DNA of 59,157 nucleotides. Source: Aggregatilineales bacterium. Lineage in GTDB: Bacteria > Chloroflexota > Anaerolineae > Aggregatilineales > Ch27. This document shows, piece after piece, positions 36,308-45,400 of the stretch. Every line of letters begins with the position of its first letter. The first letter of the stretch is position 1. The notes under the pieces were generated by a model. That model was not told the DNA's origin, made no database searches, and saw only the letters and a program-made list of their open reading frames with translations. The DNA lies in NCBI GenBank assembly GCA_029976025.1, contig JARKNX010000078.1:1-59157 (forward strand). The letters are read 5' to 3'. Both the position numbers and the translations under genes were made by a program.

Positions 36308-36777
36308 TCGGGCTGGATCGCCCGCACTGCCTGAGGGAGATGGTGCTGGACAGCGGCGACCAGCCAGCCATAGACGCCATCGGCTAACCGCGGCGCCAGC
36401 ACGAGATCGTGCGAGAAGTTGCCGGAAGCCCGTTCAAGCAGCCAGAGATCTTCACCAAACGAAGGCAGGTCAGGCTGATCATCGCGCCGATCGAATCCCA
36501 GACGGCGCATAGCCAGATCGAAATCGTGGAAGCGTTCCAGCTCCAGCGGATATTCGAATAACGGGTGGTGGCGTACGCGCTTGTAGCCAACTGAAAGCAT
36601 GACGGAATTATCCTGCCATCGGCTGAGCGTAGCGACCTGATCCGGGTGACGGCCATCATGGTAATGGATTGTCACCCGGTAGGCTTCGCTCAGGCCGGGC
36701 TGGCGAACCATCACCTTGAGTTCGGGGAGTTCCAGCCGGCTGGCGATCAACCGCAACGAGTCAGCGCGTCGTAACAC
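36304..36777 (-). CDS. Conserved-looking protein of unknown function
   Basis: A 157-residue soluble protein without membrane segments or cysteines. It begins at a GTG (36777) with AGGGG seven bases upstream. Alternating hydrophobic strands (LELPELKVMVRQ, AYRVTIHYHDG, QVATLSRWQDNSVMLSVGYKRV) suggest a mainly beta N-terminal half and a helical C-terminal half rich in Asp and Leu. I do not recognise a family. It lies downstream of the HTH-HD-CHAD gene on the same strand after 154 bases and could be cotranscribed with it. Confidence 0.6.
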   Translation of the reverse strand: MLRRADSLRLIASRLELPELKVMVRQPGLSEAYRVTIHYHDGRHPDQVATLSRWQDNSVMLSVGYKRVRHHPLFEYPLELERFHDFDLAMRRLGFDRRDDQPDLPSFGEDLWLLERASGNFSHDLVLAPRLADGVYGWLVAAVQHHLPQAVRAIQPD

Positions 36778-36931
36778 TCAATCACCCCTGTTCAGGGAGC
36801 ATCGCTCTGTATTCGGGGACATTATATCCCCGGGCAATCCCGCCGGGCGCATCCCTCGCCCGAATATCCTGCAATCGGCGGCATCTCAGAGGGCGCGCTC
36901 CGCTGAAGCGGGCCACAGCCGCCAGTTCGGG

Positions 36932-38749
36932 CTATGGCGCGGCAATTGCCAGAGCCAACCGGCGACGAAATTCGACCGACTCCAGCGCGCCCCACAGCGG
37001 CTTCAGGCCAGCAGTCGTCTGATCCAGCCATAGCTGCTGATGAATCGCCAGCGCCTCCAGGCTCTGCCTGCGCCGGTGCTGCTTCCTTTTGCTCTTGCCA
37101 GCGGCCTTGATTTCGCCGTCCAGAGCCTGCACAGCCTGCATGAGATGAGACATCACCTCCCGGCCCAGCAGGATATTGTCCAGCCCTTCATCCAGCGGCT
37201 GGATTGTGGACAGCACATCGCTCAGTTCCGGCCCGAACAGGCTGCCGAAGAGATGCAGCAGATGGTGCAACCGCTGCACCTGCGGCGCAAGCAATGCCCT
37301 GCTGGCCTCTTCTCCCTGCTGGATTCGAAGTTCTGTATACTGCCCCCAGACCCACTGCGCGGCTTGCGTCCCGATGGCGATACGTGTGCAGGGGCCGGGG
37401 AATATCCCGGCTCCGGGATGGCGGCAGAAGCCCAGCAAGCCAGTCAGAAAACGCCTGTAGCGGCCGCTTTCCAGCGCCTTGTATAGCGTGCGCGAGGCCT
37501 CCTCAGCTTCACGGCCCCAGTCCTCAAATAACACCCTGGAATTCCCCGGGAGTTCCGCGGTGCGCGTCAGGGTAATCAGCGCCTGAGTCTGAAGGACCTT
37601 CCCGACATAGCGAGTCAGCCAGCGCACATCTTTTTTGTACGGGGTAAGGGCAGTCACATCGTAGCAGGACTCGAATACTTCCAGGACGCTCTGCAAATGA
37701 GTCAGGTCGCGATCGAGCCGGCAGATATCAGGCACTTCATCTTCATGCAGCCGATCGGCATGGCGCTCCAGGTGCATCAGGTAGTATTCCAGCAGCACGC
37801 GCGCCGCCTCCGCAACAGGCGCAGCCCCATCCAGATGCGCCCAGGGAGCGTCGCGCGTATCCTCCGCCGCGTCGTGCTCACGGACTTGCAGGGGGATGCC
37901 GAACCGCTCTTTCCACAAATCGGCAGCTTTCTCAGCCCGCACGGCGTTCAAATCAGCGTACTCGCCTTCAATCCGGATGATCAGGCGATCCTCCCGGCGG
38001 TGAATATCAGTGATTGTGCAGGTCTGGGTGTAGGCATAATCCAGCCCGTTGGCAACACGGAGAAATGCGGCCAGGTCCAGCGCCTGCTTCTGGCGAGGCT
38101 TCTTCAGCGTCCGGAAGGCAGGCACACGCTCCGGCCTGGCTTTCTTGCGGCCGAACGCGACCACGCAGGCCAGCACCTTGCGCTCCACCGGACTGAAGTC
38201 CTTCAGCGGACTCTTGAGGATGATGTCATAGGCGAGCAGGTGATAGCGGTTCGGATCAGTGCTGTAGCCCAGACTGTGCAGCATAGCCGCCGCCGCCAGC
38301 AGCCGGCGGGAGTTAGCCCCCGGTGAGCATAGATCGCCGGCGGCGTCGAATAGCTGCATCGCCAGTTTGGAGACATGCTGGACATGGGCCATGTCAACGC
38401 TATACCGCTGGCACAGCGCCTCGACTTCGATCCCGGCTTCTCCCGCGCCTTCCGCCGCCTCTTCCTGAGACGCCTGAGTAGAGGCAGGCGTATCCGCTGA
38501 AGAGACCTTCTCCGCCGGAGCGAAGATCGCAAAGCCCTCCTGCGCGAAGCGCCCCAGCCAGTAGCGCACGCGCGACTGGCTCACGCCGACTTCCTCTGCA
38601 ATCTGCGGAAGCTCCGCTCCCTGGTCCGCCATCAGCACAAGCCGGGCGCGCCGCCGGTGGGGACGGGTCCCGGCGCTGGCAATCGAATCAAGTTGTGCCC
38701 GCTGTTCAGCAGTCAACGCGCGATGCGTTTTATCCACACCGGTGCTCAT
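36932..38749 (-). CDS. HTH - Ppx/GppA-like HD - CHAD fusion protein
   Basis: A 605-residue three-module protein. Residues 11-85 form an IS630-type HTH (RALTAEQRAQLDSIA, RRARLVLMADQG, IAEEVGVSQSRVRYWLGRF). Residues about 125-290 match the C-terminal HD region of exopolyphosphatase/guanosine-pentaphosphatase (VQHVSKLAMQLFDAAGD, LLAAAAMLHSLGYS, HLLAYDIILKSPLKDFSPVERKVLACVV). The HD dyad reads His-Ser, so a metal-binding Asp is lost and catalysis is unlikely. The Ppx catalytic domains are absent. Residues about 310-600 are a divergent CHAD domain in which the basic CHAD signature is eroded (DICRLDRDLTHLQSVLEVFE). I infer a sensor or regulator, not an enzyme. The ATG at 38749 has GGGGAAG upstream. 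Confidence 0.82.
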   Translation of the reverse strand: MSTGVDKTHRALTAEQRAQLDSIASAGTRPHRRRARLVLMADQGAELPQIAEEVGVSQSRVRYWLGRFAQEGFAIFAPAEKVSSADTPASTQASQEEAAEGAGEAGIEVEALCQRYSVDMAHVQHVSKLAMQLFDAAGDLCSPGANSRRLLAAAAMLHSLGYSTDPNRYHLLAYDIILKSPLKDFSPVERKVLACVVAFGRKKARPERVPAFRTLKKPRQKQALDLAAFLRVANGLDYAYTQTCTITDIHRREDRLIIRIEGEYADLNAVRAEKAADLWKERFGIPLQVREHDAAEDTRDAPWAHLDGAAPVAEAARVLLEYYLMHLERHADRLHEDEVPDICRLDRDLTHLQSVLEVFESCYDVTALTPYKKDVRWLTRYVGKVLQTQALITLTRTAELPGNSRVLFEDWGREAEEASRTLYKALESGRYRRFLTGLLGFCRHPGAGIFPGPCTRIAIGTQAAQWVWGQYTELRIQQGEEASRALLAPQVQRLHHLLHLFGSLFGPELSDVLSTIQPLDEGLDNILLGREVMSHLMQAVQALDGEIKAAGKSKRKQHRRRQSLEALAIHQQLWLDQTTAGLKPLWGALESVEFRRRLALAIAAP

Positions 38750-38770
38750 ATGATCTTCCCCCGCGATGCT

Positions 38771-38803
38771 TTCAAGAGGCCAAGACTCCTTGAAGCCATT
38801 ATA
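38771..38803 (-). promoter_or_regulatory. Promoter -10 box and inverted repeat upstream of HTH-HD-CHAD
   Basis: A consensus TATAAT (38798-38803, minus strand) lies 49 bases before the start codon. Between it and the gene an inverted repeat, TTCAAG (38771-38776) and CTTGAA (38789-38794), would sit in the early transcribed region, a usual place for an autoregulatory operator. Operator function is inferred. Confidence 0.45.
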
Positions 38804-38970
38804 AGCCGATCCGGAAAACGGAGATAACCGGGTTGGCAGGTGCGACCCGGCGCGATAGCATTGACGGATGCTGGAACAATGTGAAACGCTGTTCGCACCC
38901 GGGCTGTGCTGGCCTGCGTCACCAGACCCTGGCCAGGCACATCCTGCCCCAGGAGGAGAAGCAGATATCT

Positions 38971-39381
38971 ATGTCAGCTCCAAGAGCTGTGAATCATATT
39001 GCGGTCGTTGTTGAGAATATGGATGCAGCGCTGCGCTTCTGGCGCGATGCGCTGGGGATTCCGGTACAGCGTCTGGAGAACAACGAGGCCGAAGAGGTCC
39101 AGATCGCCTTCTTGCCGCTCGGGGACAGCGAGATCGAGCTTCTTGAACCTACTACAGCGGACAGTGGAATCGCCAAGTATCTGGCCAGGCGCGGTCCCGG
39201 CATGCATCATATCTGTCTGGAAGTTGAAGATATCGAGGCCGCTATGGCCCGCCTGGCCGCCCACGGCGCCGAGCTGATCAACGATGTGCCGCGCGTCCGC
39301 CCCGATGGGACGCGCTACGCATTTATCCATCCCAAGAGCGCTGGCGGTGTACTGGTGGAACTCTATCAGCAGGTATCGTAA
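38971..39381 (+). CDS. mce: Methylmalonyl-CoA epimerase (VOC family)
   Basis: A 136-residue vicinal-oxygen-chelate protein that interconverts (S)- and (R)-methylmalonyl-CoA. The four metal-binding positions can be read in VNHIAVVV (His), EEVQIAFLP (Gln), GMHHICLEV (His) and GGVLVELYQ (Glu). LGIPV and KYLARRGPGMHHICLEVEDIEAAMARL are epimerase-like blocks. The ATG at 38971 follows AGGAGGAG; the open frame upstream to 38833 is not family-like. It links the carboxylase product to the mutase encoded at 31162-32820. Confidence 0.92.
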   Translation: MSAPRAVNHIAVVVENMDAALRFWRDALGIPVQRLENNEAEEVQIAFLPLGDSEIELLEPTTADSGIAKYLARRGPGMHHICLEVEDIEAAMARLAAHGAELINDVPRVRPDGTRYAFIHPKSAGGVLVELYQQVS

Positions 39382-39424
39382 TTTCTCTCGTCCGACGAAA
39401 ACTTCATCCCAGACAGGCTGATGC

Positions 39425-40336
39425 ATGAAACACCTCCCCTTTGACAGGCCGGGCCGCTTCTGGCGTGGTAATTTGCACACGCATTCTACTCTCTCCGATG
39501 GCCGGCGGACGCCGGAACAGGCGTGCGCGTACTACCGGCAGGCCGGCTACGACTTCGTGGCGATTACCGACCACTTCCTCGAGCAGCATGCTTTCACCAT
39601 AGCTGATACGCGCCCTTACCGTACCAGCGGCTTCACTACCCTGATCGGCGCTGAGCTGCACGCAGGCAATACTGAGTTCGGCGAATTGTGGCATCTTCTG
39701 GCGGTGGGGCTGCCCCTGGACTTCCCCCCGCCGGCCCCGGGCGAGACAGGGCCGCTGCTGGCAGCGCGCGCCAGACAGGCCGGAGCCTTTGTCGCTGTGG
39801 CCCATCCGGCGTGGTATTCCCTGAGCGAAGCCGATGTGCAGGCCCTGGGCAGCGTTGACGCGATCGAAGTCTATAACGGCGTCTCCGCTGACTATAACGA
39901 CCGTCCCGATAGCTGGAACACTATGGACGTGCTCCTGTCACGTGGCCTCCGGTACTTCGCCTGTGCAACTGATGACGCGCATTTCTCGCCCGCCCGCCAC
40001 GACACCCTGCGCGGCTGGGTCATGGTCCGCAGCGCCGAGTTGACGCCAGAAGCGCTGTTGAGCGCCCTCAAGGCCGGGCACTACTACTCCAGCACCGGAC
40101 CGGAAATTTACGATATTCAAGTTGTGCCCGGCAAGAGCATCTTTGTGCGCTGCTCGCCCGCCAGCCGTATCTTTGTCACAGGCATCTCCTGGCGAGCGGC
40201 CAGCGTCTACGGCCCCGGCATCACCGAGGCAGAACTCAGCCTGGAAGGTATCAGTTCGCCGTTCTACCGGGTGACCGTGCGCGACGCGCATCAGGGGCGG
40301 GCCTGGTCGAATCCGATCTGGCTCGACTCAGAATAG
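39425..40336 (+). CDS. PHP domain metallohydrolase (CehA/McbA-like)
   Basis: A 303-residue cytoplasmic phosphoesterase-fold protein. PHP metal ligands are seen in GNLHTHSTLSDG, AITDHFLEQH, GAELHAGN, VAHPAWY and the C-terminal FACATDDAHF. Length and motifs match the CehA/McbA group, whose members act on carbaryl or on other phosphoesters and carboxylesters; the natural substrate is not given by sequence. It starts 43 bases after the epimerase stop, and the SDR gene follows after five bases, so the three may form one transcript. Confidence 0.88.
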   Translation: MKHLPFDRPGRFWRGNLHTHSTLSDGRRTPEQACAYYRQAGYDFVAITDHFLEQHAFTIADTRPYRTSGFTTLIGAELHAGNTEFGELWHLLAVGLPLDFPPPAPGETGPLLAARARQAGAFVAVAHPAWYSLSEADVQALGSVDAIEVYNGVSADYNDRPDSWNTMDVLLSRGLRYFACATDDAHFSPARHDTLRGWVMVRSAELTPEALLSALKAGHYYSSTGPEIYDIQVVPGKSIFVRCSPASRIFVTGISWRAASVYGPGITEAELSLEGISSPFYRVTVRDAHQGRAWSNPIWLDSE

Positions 40337-40341
40337 ACGCC

Positions 40342-41127
40342 ATGGCCGGCAGCCGGGTCATCCTGATCACGGGGGCGTCGTCCGGAATCGGACAGGCCGC
40401 GGCGCTCGCCTTCGCCCGGCGCGGGGAGCGCGTCGCTGCGGCGGCCCGCCGGATGGACTGTTTGCAGGCGCTCCGCGAATCCGCCCGCACCTTGCCCGGC
40501 GCGATCCTGCCCCTGGCCGCTGATGTGACCCGCGCCTCTGACATGGAAGAAGCCGTCCGCCAGGTCGTAGCTGAATGGGGGCGGCTCGATGTGCTGGTCG
40601 CCAATGCCGGGATCGGCCATCGCGGCCCGCTCGTAGACGCCGATTGGATCGATCTGGAAACCGTCCTACACACCAATATCGACGGCGTTTTGCACAGCGT
40701 GCGCGCCGCTATCCCGGCCATCCGCGCGGGCGGTCGCGGAGGTCACATTCTATTGATTTCCTCGATCTCCGCCGCCGCACCAGCGCCTTACGCGGCTGTA
40801 TACGGCGCCAGCAAGAGCTTCGTCAACGGCCTGGCTCGCGCCCTGCGCGGCGAGCTGCGCCGGGACCATATCGCCGTCACCGCCATGCTCATAGGCCAGA
40901 CGCGTACCGAGTTCGCGGAGCATCGTCTCGGCCAGACAGGGCGCGTGGCCGGGTGGCTGCCCACCATGACTGCCGAACGCGTCGCCGACCGGATCGTATG
41001 GGCCTCAACTCGCCAACGGCGGGCGCTGACGCTGCGCCTGATTGACCGCGCCTTTCTCCTGGCGGCTGCGCTCACCCCCGGCTGGCTGGACCGGCTGCAG
41101 GAGGCTGTTTACCGTCCGCGCCGCTGA
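40342..41127 (+). CDS. Short-chain dehydrogenase/reductase
   Basis: A 261-residue classical SDR. The cofactor motif is TGASSGIG (near residue 10) with the basic AARR after strand 2, pointing to NADP(H). NAG is present in VLVANAGIGH. The catalytic Ser is in ILLISSISAAAP, and Tyr and Lys are in AAVYGASKSFV. The C-terminal 60 residues (ERVADRIVWASTRQRRALTLRLIDRAFLLAAAL) resemble the membrane-associated tail of the YqjQ/DltE-like group. Substrate is unknown. It has no separate RBS, and the start is five bases after the PHP stop, consistent with translational reinitiation. Confidence 0.92.
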   Translation: MAGSRVILITGASSGIGQAAALAFARRGERVAAAARRMDCLQALRESARTLPGAILPLAADVTRASDMEEAVRQVVAEWGRLDVLVANAGIGHRGPLVDADWIDLETVLHTNIDGVLHSVRAAIPAIRAGGRGGHILLISSISAAAPAPYAAVYGASKSFVNGLARALRGELRRDHIAVTAMLIGQTRTEFAEHRLGQTGRVAGWLPTMTAERVADRIVWASTRQRRALTLRLIDRAFLLAAALTPGWLDRLQEAVYRPRR

Positions 41128-41133
41128 ATCGCG

Positions 41134-41162
41134 CTGCCAACCGCTCATAACTCGCGTATACT
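41134..41162 (+). promoter_or_regulatory. Sigma-70 promoter for the beta-flower/ybaK operon
   Basis: The -35 CTGCCA (41134-41139) and the -10 TATACT (41157-41162) are separated by 17 bases, 72 bases before the ATG at 41235. Confidence 0.65.
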
Positions 41163-41234
41163 AGAGATAGGTGGTCCAGCATGACTGCTTTTCGCTCGAA
41201 GCCATTCCGGCCATTCAATTGAGAGGAGACAGCC

Positions 41235-41462
41235 ATGACATCGCGAGGTATTTACCACAGAGATGGTGAGTTGTTCGGGTATCTGGTGGGAAGCGCAGTA
41301 TTCGATCTCAACGATACTCAGACGGGCTACCTGCGCGACGGAATCATCTATTCTGCCCACGGTCAGGAGCAGTGGATCCTGCGCGGCGATGGCCTGTACG
41401 CCATGAACGGCGAGGCGATCGGATATCTGGGCGAACATTTTTCGGAGACGCGATTCGGGTGA
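41235..41462 (+). CDS. Small beta-flower-like repeat protein
   Basis: A 75-residue protein made of short beta repeats with a recurring G-x-Y/I-x-hydrophobic-G-x-hydrophobic-G-Y-L pattern: IYHRDGELFGYLVG, AVFDLNDTQTGYLRDG, IIYSAHGQEQWILRGD, GLYAMNGEAIGYLGE. This fits the bacterial 4-fold beta-flower family, whose function is unknown. GAGGAGA precedes the ATG. Its TGA overlaps the GTG of the next gene, so the two are coupled. Confidence 0.75.
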   Translation: MTSRGIYHRDGELFGYLVGSAVFDLNDTQTGYLRDGIIYSAHGQEQWILRGDGLYAMNGEAIGYLGEHFSETRFG

Positions 41463-41947
41463 ACAAAAAAGGCAGGAAGCTGAATTCGATGCGTTTTCTT
41501 GAAAGCCACAATGTGGCTTACGAGGTGTTCGAATTCTCGCCAGCCATTCACAACGCGGTGGAAGTCGCGGCAGCAGTCGGCGCGGCCCCGGCTACTGTAT
41601 ACAAGACTCTGGTTGTAGAACGGCCGGAAGGCAAGCCGCTGCTGGCGATCGTGCCCGCCCCGGATACGCTTGACCTCAAAGCGCTGGCTTCCGCCACAGG
41701 CGACAAAAAGCTCACCATGGCCTCCCACGCCGATGCCGAACGCCTGACCGGCCTCAAAGTGGGAGGCATCAGCGCCCTGGCGCTGGTGCAGAAGCACTGG
41801 GATGTTGTCCTGGATGCCAGCGCCGAACAATACCCGGCCATTCTGGTCAGCGCCGGAGAGCGCGGCGTGAATCTGCGCATAGCCGTGAGCGACCTCAAGA
41901 AAACGCTTCATCCGCGCGTTGCGCCGGTTGCCCGCAAAGACAATTAG
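41459..41947 (+). CDS. ybaK: Cys-tRNA(Pro)/Cys-tRNA(Cys) deacylase YbaK
   Basis: A 162-residue trans-editing enzyme that removes mischarged Cys (or Ala) from tRNA(Pro). The catalytic lysine is in TVYKTLVVE. Other family blocks are LLAIVPAPDTLDLKALASATGDKKLTMA, TGLKVGGISALAL and EQYPAILVSAGERGVNLRIAVSDL. I chose the GTG at 41459 because the N-terminal KLNSMRFLESHNVAYE block matches YbaK proteins. An ATG at 41489 with AGGAAG upstream is a possible shorter start. The GTG overlaps the stop codon of the beta-flower gene. Confidence 0.92.
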   Translation: MNKKGRKLNSMRFLESHNVAYEVFEFSPAIHNAVEVAAAVGAAPATVYKTLVVERPEGKPLLAIVPAPDTLDLKALASATGDKKLTMASHADAERLTGLKVGGISALALVQKHWDVVLDASAEQYPAILVSAGERGVNLRIAVSDLKKTLHPRVAPVARKDN

Positions 41948-42022
41948 GAGTATCACTACAGCAGCAGAGTCACCGTGCACCTGAAGCGTCCGCGAGACGT
42001 TCGCCCGAAGGAGGCCGCAATC

Positions 42023-42400
42023 ATGGGGTTCTTGCGTCGAATCTTCGGCTTCTGGAAGCGCCCGCCCGCCGATCCTGCGGTCAATCCCAGGCGCACCCGC
42101 GACCTCTACGCTTTAACCCCGGAAGGCTACATTATCGCTCAGGATATCGCGTGCCAGTACGAATTTGCGCGGGATATCGCCCGGTGCCCCTACTGCGATG
42201 GAACGCTGCGCATCGCGGCACAGCTCAACCGGGCCAGCCAGGGCCTCAACGAGCTGGTCTGTATGTGCACGGCCTGTAACAGGCGCACCAGCCTGATCTT
42301 CGATGTCAGCAACGATGTTTACCAGCGCTGGATAGCGAGTCAGATGGGCGATCTGTACCTGCGCAATTACGACGGTCCGGCGCGCCGTCCCGCTCGCTAG
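42023..42400 (+). CDS. Small zinc-ribbon protein of unknown function
   Basis: A 125-residue protein. A basic N-terminus (MGFLRRIFGFWKRPP) may associate with membranes. The core has two cysteine pairs, ARCPYCDGTLRIA and VCMCTACNRR, that would form a zinc ribbon around residues 55-90. I chose the ATG at 42023 with AAGGAGG eight bases upstream over a GTG at 41975. It is 75 bases behind ybaK and probably in that operon. No function is assignable. Confidence 0.7.
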   Translation: MGFLRRIFGFWKRPPADPAVNPRRTRDLYALTPEGYIIAQDIACQYEFARDIARCPYCDGTLRIAAQLNRASQGLNELVCMCTACNRRTSLIFDVSNDVYQRWIASQMGDLYLRNYDGPARRPAR

Positions 42401-42444
42401 GCATTCCACCCACCTGCCCTGAGCAGAGCTTCAGGCCAACACCC

Positions 42445-45400
42445 TCACTCCGCATCCGGCTTCCAGTCCAGGTGAATTCCCTCCTGGGCGCGCAGATCAG
42501 CGACCAGCGTGTCACAGTACCCGGTTGTATGGTTGGGGAAGTCGAGCACCACCTTCTGCCGCGAACTGTGCAGCTCAATGCGGAAACGGTCCACGCCCGG
42601 ATACTGCACAAGCAGGCCGTGAATCCGGCGCAGCCGGCGCCGATCGCGCGCCACATCGTCGCTGCGCTCAAAGCGCACAATCAGAAGCCCCGGACGGATG
42701 GTCGGCTGATCCTCCTCGACGATCGCTCCGGCGTCCTCGACCGCCCATTCTGGCTTTCTTCCCGGGCCGTACGAGTGACGCCTCTCCGGCACAACTATCG
42801 GCGGCGCAGGCCGGGCGGCGGGCGGCGCTGATGCCGCCCAGGATGGAGGTTCAGATTCTGCCGGCGCCGGTGTGCTGCTCTCCGGCACAATCTGAGGCAC
42901 GACATCCGGCAAATCCGGCGCTCCTCCGGCGGTCGCCGGAGAAATATAAGCAGGTGTGGTAAACTCTTCTACCGCGGCGGAGGGAGCTGCCAGCTCATCC
43001 GTCTCGCTATCCTCGATATCTTCATCGAGCCGGCGCGGGCCTTCCTCAAAATCAAGTTCGTCCGCCAGCCAACCCGGCAGCTCAATTGTTCTGAAGGACG
43101 GTCCGGACGTCAGCACGCCTTCTTCAGCCTGCTGATTCACAAATTCCAGCGACACGCTATCCACGATAATCTGGGGGTCCCCCCGGCTGGTGTCCACTTT
43201 GCCCTCAATCAGGATTACAGCCCCTTCCTGCACCTTCTCTCTGTAATCCTGCCACGTCCTCGGGAACATAACCGCCTCAATCTGGCCCTGCAGGTCCTCC
43301 AGCGTCAGGACGGCCATTGCATCCCCCCGCCGGGTGATCAGCGGGCGCAGGCTATCCACCAGCCCCACCAGCGTCACCGACCGTTCGGGCGGGAAAGCGT
43401 CGGCATTCTCACGGATCTCACCGCTCTGAGCAATGATATTGAGCGGATTCTGAACATACTCCAGCACCGATTCCAGCGGATGGCTGGATACGTACAGGCC
43501 AATCAGCTCCCTCTCCCAGCGCAGCCGGTCGCGCGGATCGGCGTCGGGCAAAGCCGGGAGATTCCCCAGAAAATCCTCCGAATCGGCGCCCCCGACCATC
43601 TCCATCTCGAACAGGCTGAGCTGCCCCACCTCGGCAGCCCGGTGCTGTTCAGCGCTGTAATTCAACATACGATCCAGGACCGCGAGGAGCTGCGGACGCG
43701 AGCCAAAGCTATCCAGCGCGCCGACCTTGATCATGCTCTCCAGCGCCCGCTTCTGCACCAGGCGCAGATCGACGCGCTTGCAGAAATCCCCCAGACTCAC
43801 GAACGGCCCGCCAGCCTGCCGCTGCTCCAGCACGTGTTCCAGCGGCCCCACACCGGCGTTCTTGATCGCCGCCAGGCCGTAACGAATGCCGGGCCGGCCA
43901 TTGACCATCTCAATAGTGAAATCCAGCTCGCTGCTGTTCACGTCCGGCGCCAGGATCGGGATACCCATCCGGCGGCATTCCGCGGTGAAGTGGGATACCT
44001 TCGCCGTATCGTCGCGGTGTACTGAGAGCAGCCCGGTCATGTATTCAACCGGGTAGTGCGCCTTCAAAAAAGCCGTCTGACAGGTGATCACGGCGTAGTC
44101 GGCAGCATGGCTTTTGTTGAAGCCATAGCGGGCGAACTCCGCAATATCGTCGAAGATGGCGGCGGCCGATTCCACATCAACACCATGCTGAGGCCCCCGG
44201 TCAATGAAGATATCCTTATGGACCTGCAGGTCCTTCTCCTTCTTTTTGGAGACAGCCCGCCGCATCAGGTCTGCATCCCCCAGCGAGTAGCCAAACAGAT
44301 CGGCCGCGACCTGCATGATCTGCTCCTGGTAGACGATGATGCCGTACGTTTCCTCCAGGATGGGAATCAGCTTGGGGTGTTTATATTCGATCGGCTCGTC
44401 GCCGTGCATACGCCGGTTGTACCTCGGGATATATTCCATGGGGCCCGGGCGATACAGCGAAATAGCCGCCACAATGTGCTCAAAAGTCCGGGGGCGCATC
44501 TCCATCATCATCTTGCGCATGCCGGAGCTTTCGATCTGGAACACGCCGATTGTCTCGCCCCGCCCGATCAGGTCGAACATCTGCCTGACCTGCTCGGTGA
44601 TCGCCGGATCATCCGGATCGGGCCGGTAAGGGATGTTTTCCATCGTATAGCGAATGCCATGATACTTCTCGATCAGCTCGCATACCCGGCGCATGATCGT
44701 CAGCGTGGAGAGGCCGAGGAAGTCCACCTTGAGCAGGCCGATTGACTCACAGGTCTCCATATCGAACTGCGTCACCAGCTTGACCGGCGCATCTTCGGCT
44801 GAACCTTTGGTCGGCCTGTGCAGGGGGATGTACTCATCCAGCGGACGGTCGGCGACAATCACGCCCGCGGCGTGGGTGCTGGCGTGGCGCACCACGCCCT
44901 CCAGGCTGCGCGCCGTCTCAATCAGCTTGCGGACCTCAGGATCGGACTCGAAAACCTCTTTAAGCTCCGGGACAGCCTTCTCAGGGTCCGTCCCCAGCGC
45001 GTCATCGAACTTGATCGGCTTCGCCCCGCTGGGGAGCATCCCGGCAATCCGGTTGACATCGGACAGCGGCATATCCAGCGCGCGCCCCACATCGCGGATA
45101 GCGGCCTTCGATCCCAGCGTGCCGAACGTGATGATGGCGGCCACTTTGTCTTCGCCGTATTTCGCCGCCGTATACTGAATCATCTCCGAACGACGATCAT
45201 CGGGATAATCCAGATCGATATCGGGCATAGAAACCCGGCCGGGGTTGAGGAAGCGCTCAAAAATCAGGTTGTTCTGCAGCGGATCGATGCTGGTGATACC
45301 CAGGCAGTAGGCGGCCACGCTGCCCGCCCCACTGCCGCGCACATTCCACCAGATATCGGCGTGGCGGGCAAACTCGCACAGATCCCAGACGATCAGGAAG

